Position numbers and translations under genes: made by a program. DNA of 64,000 nucleotides, taken from positions 5,634,001-5,698,000 of the forward strand of contig CANUEZ040000163.1 in assembly GCA_948099385.1 (NCBI GenBank), in the 5' to 3' direction. Positions 38,690 to 49,966 of this stretch are shown in pieces. Source of the stretch: Fasciola hepatica. Taxonomy: Eukaryota; Platyhelminthes; Trematoda; Plagiorchiida; Fasciolidae. Under the pieces are notes generated by a model. That model saw only the letters and a list, made by a program, of their open reading frames with translations, searched no databases and was not told the origin of the DNA. Numbering within the stretch: the stretch's first letter is position 1; the number at the start of each line of letters is the position of its first letter.

Positions 38690-39349
38690 AGTTTGCTCAA
38701 CGAGGCCGAGTAGTGGGTACACCCAGAACAGAATATTGGTGTCACGCTTAACCTTAAAATATCGTGGTCCCGGCTATTCTGAATGAAAACGACATGCCCA
38801 AATTTCGCTGCTCTGACTCATCAATATGTTTCATTTCTCACTTGATTGCATGATTCACGTATTGTTCTGGATCAGTGGATTCTGGTATTTGATAGCCATG
38901 TATGTTCACATTTGAAGTTTCAACTAATAAAGTTCATTCAAATGACACAAAGTAATTAAATACTGTTTTTCGCAACCGATGCGCCAATATGAGAGAGACG
39001 AAACGGACGATCTCGTGATCATAGGTAACAAAACTCACAATTTTGCGATGTTCCGTCTTGGGTTCGATTCGAAGGAAAACAACACTCCCCTTTCTGCCGG
39101 CTGGTCACCATATGATTAGAAGACGTCCTATGTTATCTACCCCCCATCCCGTCTTAGTCTCGTCCTGGTATTGTTCCGTCACTCACGATATTCCACTAAT
39201 TCGTTGTGGCTCATGAAGTGCCCTTTCCTACTGAAGCACTAGAGCTTATTCATGTAATAAAAATACCTCCGCGGTCAAACTCAGAGCAGTGGTACAACAC
39301 GGGGTCAAAGTGAACAACAGAAAGCACTTTTAGCAAAGCGAAAACTCAC

Positions 39350-40195
39350 TTGCGCCCATTCCATTTCTTCTGTGAGTTCATTCAGTACCTCGTAAGCTCG
39401 ATGTTTTTGATCGTTCCAGCGATTCATTTTTTTCAAATTTTGACTCATTGAAGAATGGATCTGCCTCACGTGTTGTACATAGTCACAAGAAATATGATGT
39501 ATATCACTCAGTACTGGATAGCTTTTGGTTTCATCACCAGTAATCACGTCACTCTCATTTGCCGCCTGATTCAAACACGTAATCTCTACCAAACTGGCCC
39601 ATCGGTCCAATTGATTCAGTCCATCACTGATTCGGTTCAATGTTACCTCGATCTGCACAGTCTGTTCTGAGTTCAAAGTGTTCAACTCAGCCAAACGGAA
39701 ACACAATGCGTTCAACAAATCATGCACGTCAGCTAGGCAATAAAGCCAATCCTCTGTGGCTTTCAGTCCCCGAGTGCGTTGGACAAATCGGGATTGTAAT
39801 TTCATCCAACGAGTTGACAATGCATTCCATTTTGCAGTGCGATCTACGATGTCCGCACTCTGCTCGGAATGGTTGAGTAACTCGTTCAGCACAGATCTCA
39901 GACGTTGCGATCGAACGTCCACATAAGCCTCCGCATCGGCCAACCATGCAGCGTGTTTCCGTCGTGCTGTCGTAATTCGATGCAGTTTAGACGTCAGGTT
40001 GATCTGGTGCAACTTTTTCGGGTCGGATTTCGAGGTCATGTGACAGAAAAATTCCTCCACTTCAGACATGTCCGATCGAAAACTTGCAGCATCTGCACGT
40101 TCAGTCACTTGGAGCAGCTGTTCGTTTTCTGCCAACCACATGGCGAAAATAGACAATTTCCGGTCAAAGCGACGCTCCGCATATTCAAGATTTGC
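39350..40195 (-). CDS. Spectrin-like protein, exon 3 of those visible
   Basis: The exon is 846 bp, exactly 282 codons, with acceptor TTACTTAG and donor CAA|GTGAGT. It begins ANLEYAERRFDRKLSIFAMW. The RRFDRK motif followed by a tryptophan helix and WLAENEQLL is the junction that in beta-spectrins leads from the actin-binding neck into repeat 1. Later helices carry tryptophans at repeat spacing: KHAAWLADAEAYVDVRSQRL, KWNALSTRWMKLQSRFVQRT, KATEDWLYCLADVHDLLNAL, and finally NELTEEMEWAQ, a helix A that continues in the next exon. The product is an elongated actin-linked scaffold beneath the plasma membrane. Beta-spectrin is favoured over alpha-actinin because the repeat tract runs far longer than four repeats would. 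Confidence 0.9.
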
Positions 40196-41267
40196 CTAAG
40201 TAACGAAGAGAACAATGCTCGGATTAATCATGAATTTCTAAGTAACCCTACAGTTATGGTGGTCAGTGCAAGTAAGCATGTACAATCGGAAGTCCTATAA
40301 TGCTATTCAGTGTGTGATATAACAACCTAACACGACATCTCTAGGGCCAGACAGAAACAACACCCACTGACAATTGAACACATTTACACGGCTTCGATGT
40401 GATATTTGTCTGCCTGTCAAGGGTTGAGTGTACATTGCAATAATTATCATTTGCTCTCTGCAGCTTAAAAAACTGGTCACCATAGATGAAGACAGAAAAC
40501 TATCGATGGTTGAAACCCACTCTCATTAAAACATAGTTCAATTCATATGGAAACACTCTTCATGATATGAAGATTGGGCGTTGAGCACTGGACACGAAAG
40601 GTAAGTTAACCGAACAAAGTTTAACGCCGTTATGATATTTTGGGACATGTGTTACGCGACCATCAAAAATGACTGGAAATCGGGCTTGGTTATGTGAGAT
40701 ATATTTTAGTTCCCGGGTGGAACTCAAGTGAGATGTTGGTGTGCTGTTATCAGTAAGGTCTCTTCCCTCACCTGTCACTTTCATGAACAGTTCTCTCTTC
40801 ACTGTTTTTGTACATACAGTCACAACACCTATCTGGGACCGTGTGTGTTCGTTCTGAAGGTTGGCTGTCTTAGTCGATCAAACAATTCTGGGAGGATCAC
40901 TGTGCGATTCAAAAAATGGACTCTCCTTCCATTCGCGCCCGGCACGATTCAAATGAGATTACAGCTGTATTTCTTGTAATCCTATGGATTAGACGTTTTT
41001 CCGCCCATTAGGTATATAACAGAGCCGCCACAACGACGGCATGTTTAATGCTGTCTCAAACAGGAACAAAGACACTCCATCCTTGGGAATAATTCCTGAA
41101 GTACTCAACCGTTGCAAGGCAGCTTAGTTGGTAGAAAAAGTGTCGTATCACGACGTCAAATTGAATACAGATTTGAACCATCTTGGCAAAAAGGAGTTTT
41201 TCAAAAATAGAAAAGGCAGAGAAAATGCTGATCGCCTTGAAACAATAAAAGCTTGCAACTAACCGAC
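40196..41267 (-). other. Intron of about 1.1 kb
   Basis: The intron is bounded by CAG|GTCGGT after 41268 and TTACTTAG before 40195. No other feature is seen in it. Confidence 0.75.
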
Positions 41268-41429
41268 CTGTTTGGTTAATTCCGTCAGGTGAGCCAGGTA
41301 AAGTGTGCGTTCGACCGAAGTTAACTCTCTCCATCGTTCGTCCACATCGATGGTCCGAAATCCCTCCGGTGGGTAAAATCGATTATGTCCAGAGGCCAGT
41401 TGACGTATTTGTATTGTGTGTAACAGGAA
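41268..41429 (-). CDS. Spectrin-like protein, exon 2 of those visible (small)
   Basis: This 162-bp exon of 54 codons was found by extending the family alignment rather than as a long ORF. The acceptor is CGATTCCAG and the donor CAG|GTCGGT. It encodes FLLHTIQIRQLASGHNRFYP, then PEGFRTIDVDERWRELTSVE. Both blocks match the conserved stretch just after the CH2 domain in beta-spectrin and alpha-actinin (LE-x-LLFTIQ, then a proline-glutamate-glycine turn, then a tryptophan helix). It joins in phase to SELE at the end of 46686-47234 and to ANLEYAERR at the start of 39350-40195. Confidence 0.85.
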
Positions 41430-42889
41430 CTGGAATCGATTTGTTTATTTTTTTATGATTAGGGCTGGGTAATGTTGTGATACACATGTGAACAAGCGGT
41501 AGGTACGTCCCTTCACACAATCATCTCCTACGTGTCAGTTCTCCAATAGTTTAATTTAAAAGTATAAGTGGAAGCAAACCTCTTTCCTAAATATATAGAG
41601 ACAAATTAGGTTTTGATTTGCACCGTCAGCCACTAAGTAAAACCGAACAATAAAATGGGAAGAGCTCGAGAAAATAAGGTAAGTTAATGATTTACGAGGT
41701 CAAATGAGAAGTTTCATATCTTACCTCTACTTTCGTATCCAATAAATTGGATTACCACCACCACCCTCAGTTTTTCCCTATTTCGTGTTGGATTCACCCA
41801 TTCAGCTCCTATTTTGCACCCAGTAATGATAGTGTTATCTTGGAATGTCATGTACTGCTTGACAGGTGAATGAGTCGCTCGTGCACACCAAGGAATAACG
41901 GGCACCTATATTCTCAGTTCAGCTCTTTGAACTTATAACATCGCCGTCAAGTGCAATAGTTTTCCCTGCTTCTTCGCGGTGATATCGGTTCAAAAGGGAA
42001 ATAAGTCGAAGTATAAAAGGCAAAACAGCAATGAAAATGTATTGGGTAAAATCTTCTAGACGAAAACCGAATGTAACAAACTTATTAGAAAAAATCAGTA
42101 TGATTTATTCAAATGCGAAGTTCAGCTGTGAAGTCATGACTGATAAATTATTGGCCTTTCCGAATGGCCTGCCGACACCACGGCTGGCAGAACTTATTCA
42201 ACGAGAGTTGTTCTAACAAAAGCAATCTAGATAGAACACCGAATTCAAGATTTTCTCTCTCACTAATCAGAAACATACAATGGTCTTAACCTAATTCGTT
42301 ATTGTAACAAAGAGCACACACAAACAAGAAAAAAACAATAATCGTATTCAACATTGTGCGGTAATAGCAGTCCAGTCTCAGTCGTTTTCGTCATCTGTAA
42401 AAGTAGCCGAAGTGGACACAAACACATCTACACACATTCACTCCTTAGAAGCGACGTGAATTACCATTCAAGGGAGCACTGAAAAGAACCAACTGCAACG
42501 CGGCACTCTCGGCTACCGTCGATTACTCCCCAAATCTCCGCTCAAACCTTGCTTCGTTGTTGATTCTGCATTCATTAGGGGTCCACCCCTTGTGCAGTGA
42601 ATCTCGTCCAACTTGTGGACCCCATGTTTCCCAATCTTGAGAAAAAGCCCACAAACTGATTCTGTTTTTTTGGAAAACTCTTTATTCCATTTACTATCTT
42701 CTCCGTGTAATTACTTGTCCGTAGACCAAAAACTAATAGGGAGTAACGAGCATTAGCCACTCTTTGCTTCGACCATAGTTTCGATTTCTGCTCTTCTGGT
42801 TTTCGCGTATAAATTAGTAACATTTAATCAACAGTGGTGCAGCTTTCCATTTCATTTGATGTATTTGAAAATAATTGAATTTCCTCCAA

Positions 42890-43508
42890 GTCGTCGCTTA
42901 CGAGTTCAAGTTACACACCAATTCTAAGCCAGCAAGAGTCTGCTGGGATATCGATCAAGTCTGTTTGCAATGCTTTCAGTTCGCTGATAAGATGGCGTAT
43001 CTCGTGCAGCCGCACGTTCTCCGATCGATCAAACACCGATGGAATCATGTTGTGAAGAGTTTAATTGCAACAGATGCTTCCTTAATCAAAAGTTTGATCT
43101 CATGATAATCGTTCTGATCGAATGTGTGATGGATTTCAACCATTTTCTGCATTGCTTTCAAATCAAATCAGTTCACTTAGGGATCATGTTTTCACTCCCT
43201 ACCTTTCAAGGATGAGGTACTATCATATCGTCACTCTTCTACTATCGATAATTCAGTCACCCAGCGACAATTCAGTCTATCTGATAGTTCACCGTCCACA
43301 CCGACACCTAGTGAGAAATCAACAAAATGGTACTTCTCATCCAATGATGAACTTCTTTAGATTCGTGTTGATCCAAACACGTTCGCATGGCTTCGTAAGT
43401 GCCAACGAGAACGAAACCCAACTAATCACACGTATTCGGAACTAGACAATCGGATCATCTTGATGCAACCGGCTTACGTTTTGACTGGTCGGCACAACGA
43501 CAAGTAAT
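42890..43508 (+). pseudogene. Two coding-like blocks, possible nested gene or pseudogene
   Basis: Block A (about 42890-43050) reads RVCWDIDQVCLQCFQFADKM and then SIKHRWNHV, followed by GTGAAG, a possible donor. Block B follows a good acceptor (GTTCACTTAG) at 43179 and is in the same frame modulo 3. It includes CFHSLPFKDEVLSYRHSS and a serine/proline stretch, SLSDSSPSTPTPSEKSTKW. It meets an in-frame TAG at 43357-43359 (DELL-stop) and continues open as RVDPNTFAWLRKCQRERNPT to TAA near 43508. The stop inside otherwise coding-like sequence suggests either a true terminus with a chance ORF after it, or a pseudogene. The family is not recognised. Confidence 0.3.
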
Positions 43509-45597
43509 CGTGCCACATTGCTTCACATATAAAAACAAGTGAGCATTAAGCCACACACACACACACACTGCTTTTCCGGTCTACGCATATCCGCGTCGAG
43601 CAAAGTTCCAGACATGATATACAGTAGTGCATAATTGGTTAAAATACTACTTCTTGAGAAGTACATAATATTCCAAAGTTTGCAGAAATGTCTCCACACA
43701 TCCCATAAACAATGCATTTGTCCTTCCATATACTCTCCCTTTTCCGTAGTTATTGTCATTCTAAACTGGGAAAGTAATCGTGGACCACTCACCTCGTCTC
43801 CGAGTACTCTAATGACGTTGTTCTAGCTCAGAATGTATCCAAGTAGTCCGAATAAAATAGGTTTGTGGAAAATATTTCACACACTCAAAACCTTTCGGAG
43901 CAACCTATTCTTCTGCTAAACAATGCCAAATCTCAAAAGTGTATCTGCTACACCTTGCGACTGCTCTTTATAGAAGACACTGCTATCAACTACTCTAGCT
44001 CTGTTGCTGTGGCGGAATTTGTGAAATATGCAGCTTTTGGTTACAAGATAACTTGCACTGATCTTTTCAAGTATAAATTACTAACGAGAAAGTGCCTCTC
44101 TCATTCTTTTGAATTTGCAGACCATGAAAGTTCAATGCTCCGAGGACTGTGATTATTCCCTTCAAACACCAGTGTGTATCTCCAACAGTTATCCCGGTAT
44201 TTCATCCTGGTTTAAATAAAAGAACCTTATCACTCATCCATTCTCTAGAACAGACGAGCTTCATGTAAACGAATCACTGCAATAATTTGTTGTTTTATTT
44301 TGCTTGTCAGCTTTAAATTTAATTTAAATATGAAATGTCGAATTAAATTTTACTCAGGACGGGATCAAACCACTGAGTTATTCTTCGAAAACAGTTTTAG
44401 AGAATTCTGGATGGCAAATTTGTGGTTTGCAGCTTTTTCTATGAAGGGAACTCGGAGAATCAACACAGTTTGAGGTGAGCTATTCCTGTAGCAGATCAAA
44501 ACTTTAGGGGCAGTCTGTACAGATTCCTGGTCTCCTCAGTTGCCTGTGTTCGTCATGGCTAGATCTGTTATGTACGTATCCTAATACTATCATTCCTCGG
44601 TCTGAACTCCGTTCGTTTCTCCTCCTAGACTTCAACGTCCTTCTTCTACTTAAAGTGGAGACTTCATGAACCAGGCAGTGATAAAGGCGAACTGAAACTG
44701 ATTTTCCACTATCGCTCATCCCAGTCATCAATGTAGTTTTCTCAGTTCAGTCCCTCTATCCATAACTTTTGTAGTAGTTACCAGCAGGTCATTGTTCTTT
44801 TCGTTTCTTTCCTTCTTCATTCACGGGGTTCACCATCCTTTCTATGCAAAAAGCGGCGGGAACTGCAGTTTCTTGGAGCACAAGGTCAACTAACGCTGTC
44901 CCCTTTGTTGGCCGTCTCAATCTTCCCCTAGCCATTCGTCCTTCAAACACACCATCTACTCAGTGGTCAGGTTTCATTTAAAAAAAGTCAATTATCGTTC
45001 GATTAGATCATGATCATACTTTCCGCACTCGTCACCATTGCTGGAGAGGTCGTAGCAACAGTGATCACACCCCTCCACCTCCCCTAAGCTCTTGCGCAAA
45101 CTGTTGCGATTGTCAACGAGAACTCAGCTCACCGGTAGCAGAAGTTATCATCGCCATTAGGGCCACCACGGGGCAGAGAGATTTCGTGGGCATGTGTCGA
45201 GTGGCCGCTGCTGAGCCTATCACTTGTCTGTGCTCACAAAGCGGTGCGACTGGGTGTTTCACTTTGAGTTACGAACGATTCACTTGAAGTTGTAACAGCT
45301 TCACTTAAAATTGAAAAGATATAAAAAAGACCCACCAGGCTACAAGGTGTAAAGTAAAGAACTTTAACTGGTATGTATCAGCAATGGAATCAGGAGCGAG
45401 TTGAACCCGATTCACCATGGTAAACCGAGAAATCTAACCCCTGTCCCACAGGATCATATTGACATTGACATTCATCCCATCAAACGGTCTACTGGGTTGA
45501 CTATTATACAAGTGTAACCTTTGTTCTTCCTTTATGCTTGCCATATGAGAATGTAAAATATTTGCTGTTGGAGGCCACGGCTAATAAATGGTTACCA

Positions 45598-45680
45598 AAT
45601 GGGGATGTGACCGGTCGTGTCAAGATCCGAACCCGGAGCATCAAGACCCAAGTCCACGATAATGTCCGTTTGTCTGTCGA
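45598..45680 (-). mobile_element. tRNA-derived SINE-like copy
   Basis: On the minus strand CTCCGGGTTCGGATCTTGAC (B-box-like) is followed by ACGACCGGTCACATCCCC, the tail seen at 10605-10705. Confidence 0.45.
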
Positions 45681-46685
45681 AGATAATCTATAGTATTCGC
45701 TACAGCACTCTTTGGCATCAGAGAGAGCTAGTGTTCATTATCCGGCCCTTTTCATTGGTGATATTTTTAGTAAAATAACCTGATTGATTGACTAGATGGA
45801 CCATAGACAAACGATATCAATTCTTAAAAATTCATGGTCAAGAACCCCGACTCCACGTGCAATTATACTTATGAAATTTTATTAATAAATAATCCCATGA
45901 CCATACTTTTAATCGTAGAAATGGTGGCAATAATACAGGCCCGAATTGAAGTTCGTATGTTGAGAAATAAGCACAAATGATTAAAAAGTCAAGTTTTGAC
46001 CGCGTGGTACAGACCGCTTCATACTGATTTGTGGGTGGGGTAACTGTGGAAACCAGTCAATACAAGCACTGGGATTTGGCTCACAAAGTTTTCTCCCTTA
46101 CTTTTGTCTTCATAGTTTTTAATGAAGTAGTTTCATGAATAAGAACGGTCACGTGGACAGACTGTGGACTACGTATGACGTCACCACTGCTGACGGTGTT
46201 GAAATGTCTGCGACCGAAACGACAAACCCAACGTGATCAGGTGCTTATGAAACTTGTAAACTTAGGCTTCGCAAAACCACTAGTTACCAATGTTGTTGGG
46301 GATAATATAACACTTGAAAAAATGATCTTGACAACTGGTTTTACTTTAAATTTCATGCACGCAGATATGAGACACAAACTGTAAAATGCGGAAATACAGC
46401 TCTCTCCTCCTCAATTTTCAGCTGTACACGCAGTACCAGGTAAGTTTATCTGAGGCACAGGACAAAAATAAAGGAATTTGGAACAGATTAACACAAAAGC
46501 AGGGGAAAATCGTATGACGAAGGTTTATTTGCACATCTGTTGACTGACGTCGCTTTGTTCAGAGCGAAGATTGATGAGACCATCGTTCAGGTATGGGTTG
46601 AACCATCAATTGCACGCCTCATACGATAACTTCTTAGCCCCTAATCAAAACGAACAATAGCTTCATCCGACCATATTCTACTTAC

Positions 46686-47234
46686 TTCCAATTCACTTCG
46701 TTCCAACATTCGATCCAATTTTTCTGTTTGACTCCATTCTGAGATTGATTTCAATTGATCACGTATCCAGTTTTCTGGATCCGGACACTTCAAACTCTGT
46801 GAGATCAGATCTTGTGCAGTAGAAACTAGCCGTCGTTTTATGACATCCACCCACTGGAACCAACGGTGCAACTTGGTCTTATATTGCAGAGCCATTTGAT
46901 CGATATTCAAGCATTGCCTGAGTACATGACTCAGTCGACTAGTGTGAACTTTTGCCGATAGAGAACTGGTTAAATACTGATACCACGTGACCACCACGGT
47001 AAGAATGCACCGTTCATCGGACCAACAATTTTCAAACAAATCATTCGGTTCGATCAGTCGGGGAATACCCAAATGATCCGTGGCTTGTTTGAATACAGTT
47101 TCGATACGTTCCCATGGTTTGGAGTCCAGTGTGAGCATATTTTCAAAATCGATCAGTTCTGGCCAATGACGATGTAACAGAGCACAAAATGCGAGGCCAT
47201 CACGCCAGCTTGTTGTGAAATCGATCACGTGAAC
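46686..47234 (-). CDS. Spectrin-like protein, exon 1 of those visible: CH2 domain of the actin-binding region
   Basis: The exon is 549 bp, exactly 183 codons, with acceptor GCGACAG and donor GAA|GTAAGT. It opens VHVIDFTTSWRDGLAFCALL and continues HRHWPELIDFENM, the signature start of the second calponin-homology domain of spectrin, actinin and dystrophin proteins. LGIPRLIEPNDLFEN and the DERCILTVVVTWYQYLTS helix close the domain. The neck follows (YKTKLHRWFQWVDVIKRRL, then ISEWSQTEKLDRM) and the exon ends SELE. The FTTSWRDGLAF wording is closest to beta-spectrin. CH2 pairs with an upstream CH1 to bind F-actin, but no CH1 exon was found between 47235 and 64000. Confidence 0.93.
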
Positions 47235-47489
47235 CTGTCGCATTAGATGAAAATAAACGGAATATTATTGCTTATGTCAAATTCGTTACTCGGTGAAACT
47301 AGAACAGTAAATATTGTTCCTATTACCTGTATATTGATAACATCAAGATTTTTTGCCACACCATTCAATGTTGGTGCGGATCAGCAGTGAAGTCGGTGTC
47401 CTAACATTGTGCTGAATTGCTAAAGCTAAGGTTCGAGTATCGTGAAGTTTGACTGTGTACAGGCAGGTGCAGAGATTGTTCTCATAGTC

Positions 47490-48760
47490 GGGCTGGCTCT
47501 TATTTAGTCGGATCTACCCCTGCTTGTAGAAATAGCACTGTTTTTTACTGGCTTCTAAATCCGAGTTGGAGTATTTTGATGTTTTCGTAATCTATGCTGT
47601 GACCTTCTGCTATGGAGTGAAGAGCGATGGCTGAGTCTTGCTCCAGTTCTGTTAAGGCTGTCTTGTCAGAAGGTCTCTATTTTTCTTTTATCTGATGTTA
47701 GGCTAGTCTGATCTTCAGTTGTCTACTGGCTTGTCCGGTAAACTCAGCCAGGCATTCCTTACAACTGATTTCGTAGATTCAATTATCTTGGTCTTGCAGG
47801 CTGACTAAGTCTTTATCGTTTGTGAGTTGGCGGTTTAAAATATTATCCACACGGAACAATGTATGTAATATTGAAGTCTCCAAGGATCGTCTGATTGCTT
47901 CAGAAGTGCCCGATCTATAAGGAATTCCAATGGGAGCCGCGGTCGCTTTTTCTTTCTTGGTCTTAGTTTCTCGTTCTGCATGTGTTCAATTGTTTTCATA
48001 TAAGGTGTGGTGGATAGTTATTGTCTTGTAGGACGTTATTCAGGGGCTTCAGTTCTGCTTTACGATCGAAGGCATCATTGCAAAGCTTTTCAACTATGTT
48101 AGCTAGCGAGGAAATGAAGGTTTGTTTCACACATTGTATATGTGCTGAACTGAAGTGCAAATACTAGTTCGAATGTATGGTTTACTATAAACACTAATGT
48201 TGAAATTTCGCGATTTGCTCACTTCCAGACAAAAGCCTAAGAAACTGATGAATCTACTGGTATCTTCTGTCCTTATCGTAAAACTAATAGAAAATGAAGG
48301 AAGATCTCTTTTTGTTCTGATTTGATAACAGCGAAGGAATCATCAACACTTCGCTCGTGGAGACACGGGGTTGTAGTGAGTAAAAGCCATTGGTGCTCTA
48401 GATTCAAGAGAATACAAAAAAGGTCCACTACGATGGGGGATACGGGGGATCGCATAGGAACACCATCAGTTTGTCTTAACTTCCAAGCTCGATTTGTCCG
48501 GACATTTGCATTGAGAGTTTAGTTATGTTCATTCTCAAATAGTAAATTTCCTATACTCTCGAAAGTGCTCCTCATCTGTGCTCGTACAGAATATCCTCCT
48601 GATATGGAAAGTCGATTCACTTCTCAGTAACCATCCATTGTGATCACTACTTCTGGACTGGAGACCATCGTTCGCGGGTTGTTCATCGGTGGTTTGATTG
48701 TATCGACCTTGACCCGTAGATTTATGACATCTGACAGAAGAACAGCGCCCCAACTACGCA
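47490..48760 (-). mobile_element. Penelope-like element, second copy or subfamily, degraded
   Basis: Read on the minus strand, QTDGVPMRSPVSPIVVDLF (48475-48415) is the RT motif with substitutions in MGSP. VDDSFAVIKSEQKEIFLHFL (48345-48285) keeps the catalytic Asp pair of the YVDD box. Further on, GIPYRSGTSEAIRRSLETS (47930-47870) and the TLFRVDNILNRQL block lead to ISCKECLAEFTGQASRQLKI (47765-47710). That last block is the cysteine pair and GIY-YIG-type block, followed by AEGHSIDYENIKIL (47620-47570). Several in-frame stops are present. The sequence differs clearly from the plus-strand element at 20087-21475, so it is a different lineage. Confidence 0.85.
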
Positions 48761-49235
48761 CTCACTCACTAGTTGCATCGAAGATTCATCCAGAATGAAG
48801 ATACCCGGAAATGTTGAATTTACAATTTCTGCGGGATCGTCCGTAAACCAGATGGCATTGGAAACAATGTATCACAAATTCATATAGGCGTAGGAATAAC
48901 AGCTTTCCACAGCTTTCGTTTGCGGAAAAGATTTGTTGGTTTTGAATGTCGCCTGATATTTAAGTAAGTGAAACACTGAAAAATATTTCCCTGTCCCAGA
49001 AATATCAGACGATTTAATTGCCTGACTTTATCGTCGACTACTTCGAGTCATGGTATTGCGCAATTTTGAGCACGTACAGGATGTTAGGACAGATGTTAGG
49101 GACGGAAATGTCAAAAAATCTACTGCTGTAGTTTAGAGCACGAAATGCTGTTCAACCAAACCGACTTTCTTTTTGAAGTACACCAAACCCTGTGGACTGA
49201 TGTGTCAACCCAAACCAAAAGTGAATATGCACACA

Positions 49236-49966
49236 GTTTCTAATCACGACCCAAATAAATTTATTCATTCTTATATGATGCAAAATATTATTAAGTCCAC
49301 TCCCGGATGAATGGCGAAAACAACCAGCCGGTTATGAAACAACAGACTTTGTTATTAGTAGCCAGTTTTAAACGGTCTGGGATGTTTAGTCAAGTTTCAA
49401 GAAGTACCAATCTCTCAGCTGAATACTGAGATTCATCTCTCCTTCATTAAAACGGAAGTATGGCGCGAGGCTTGAGGAAAACATTTTCCAACCTCCCACG
49501 ATCACCGTACTTTCGATTTTGAAGAAACTTTTGAGACCATCGATCACTATGCTTATTAATTCTGAAGCACGCGAATCACTGTGTTGCGCAAAGATTCGCC
49601 GAATTCGAAAAAGGATCTCTGAGTAGTCCTTGGGAAGACTTTTACTTGGTACTTTGAACCAACGTATGAGTGCGTCAAATTTTGCAGAGGGCCTTTATTG
49701 TGTGCACGAATTCCTATCATCTGCACCACATCTGGATCCATTGCCTTGGATGACTGATGGTCATGTCCAGGATAAACAGGAATAGACTGGAAATCACATC
49801 ACTTGGAATGTTGAATAGAGTAATTCGAGATACAAAGATGAGTAAAGGCTTATTTTCACCGACTTTGAATGAACCACACAAAAATGGTAAGGTTTCCGGA
49901 TCATTCGATTTATCTGGGTTACCTCTGGAATTGTTGTGTATAATCGTTACATTATATGGCTGTTAG
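49236..49966 (+). mobile_element. Short inverted-repeat element (MITE-like), copy 1
   Basis: It aligns by eye over its whole length with 59206-59975. Shared blocks are the left end (GTTTCTAATCACGACCC against GGATTCCAGTCATGATCC), CCACTCCCGGATGAATGGCG, ATTCCTATCATCTGCACCAC, CTTGGATGACTGATGGTCATG, and the right end (GTGTATAATCG ... ATATGGCTGTTAGC). Its own terminal inverted repeat is badly eroded. No transposase is visible. A 61-codon minus ORF (49556-49741) is not recognised. Confidence 0.65.

Larger units (their letters stand above)
24204..39349 (-). other. Intron of about 15.1 kb
   Basis: The intron is bounded by CAA|GTGAGT after 39350 and TTTTCAG before 24203. Protein continuity across it (WAQ to KQL within one helix) argues that no exon is missing. 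It holds SINE-like copies (24605, 27105, 33245), AT, TG and poly-G microsatellites, a 195-codon plus ORF (30544-31131) and a diverged repeat pair (37423/38400). I see nothing supportable in 24720-27090, 28380-30530, 31140-33240 or 33320-37420 beyond short ORFs without motifs. Confidence 0.7.
41430..46685 (-). other. Intron of about 5.3 kb
   Basis: The intron lies between the CH2 exon and the small exon. Alignment continuity (SELE to FLLHT) implies no missing exon. It carries a coding-like plus-strand block at 42890-43508 and a SINE-like copy at 45598-45680. The rest (41940-42860, 43510-45590, 45700-46680) shows nothing I can support. Confidence 0.7.

Noticed and set aside
42890..43110. Minus-strand reading of the same block (HEIRHLISELKALQTDLID) as a spectrin-like exon
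   Set aside because: Stops close it on both sides, acceptor is poor, and the CH2 exon already joins seamlessly to the exon at 41268-41429.
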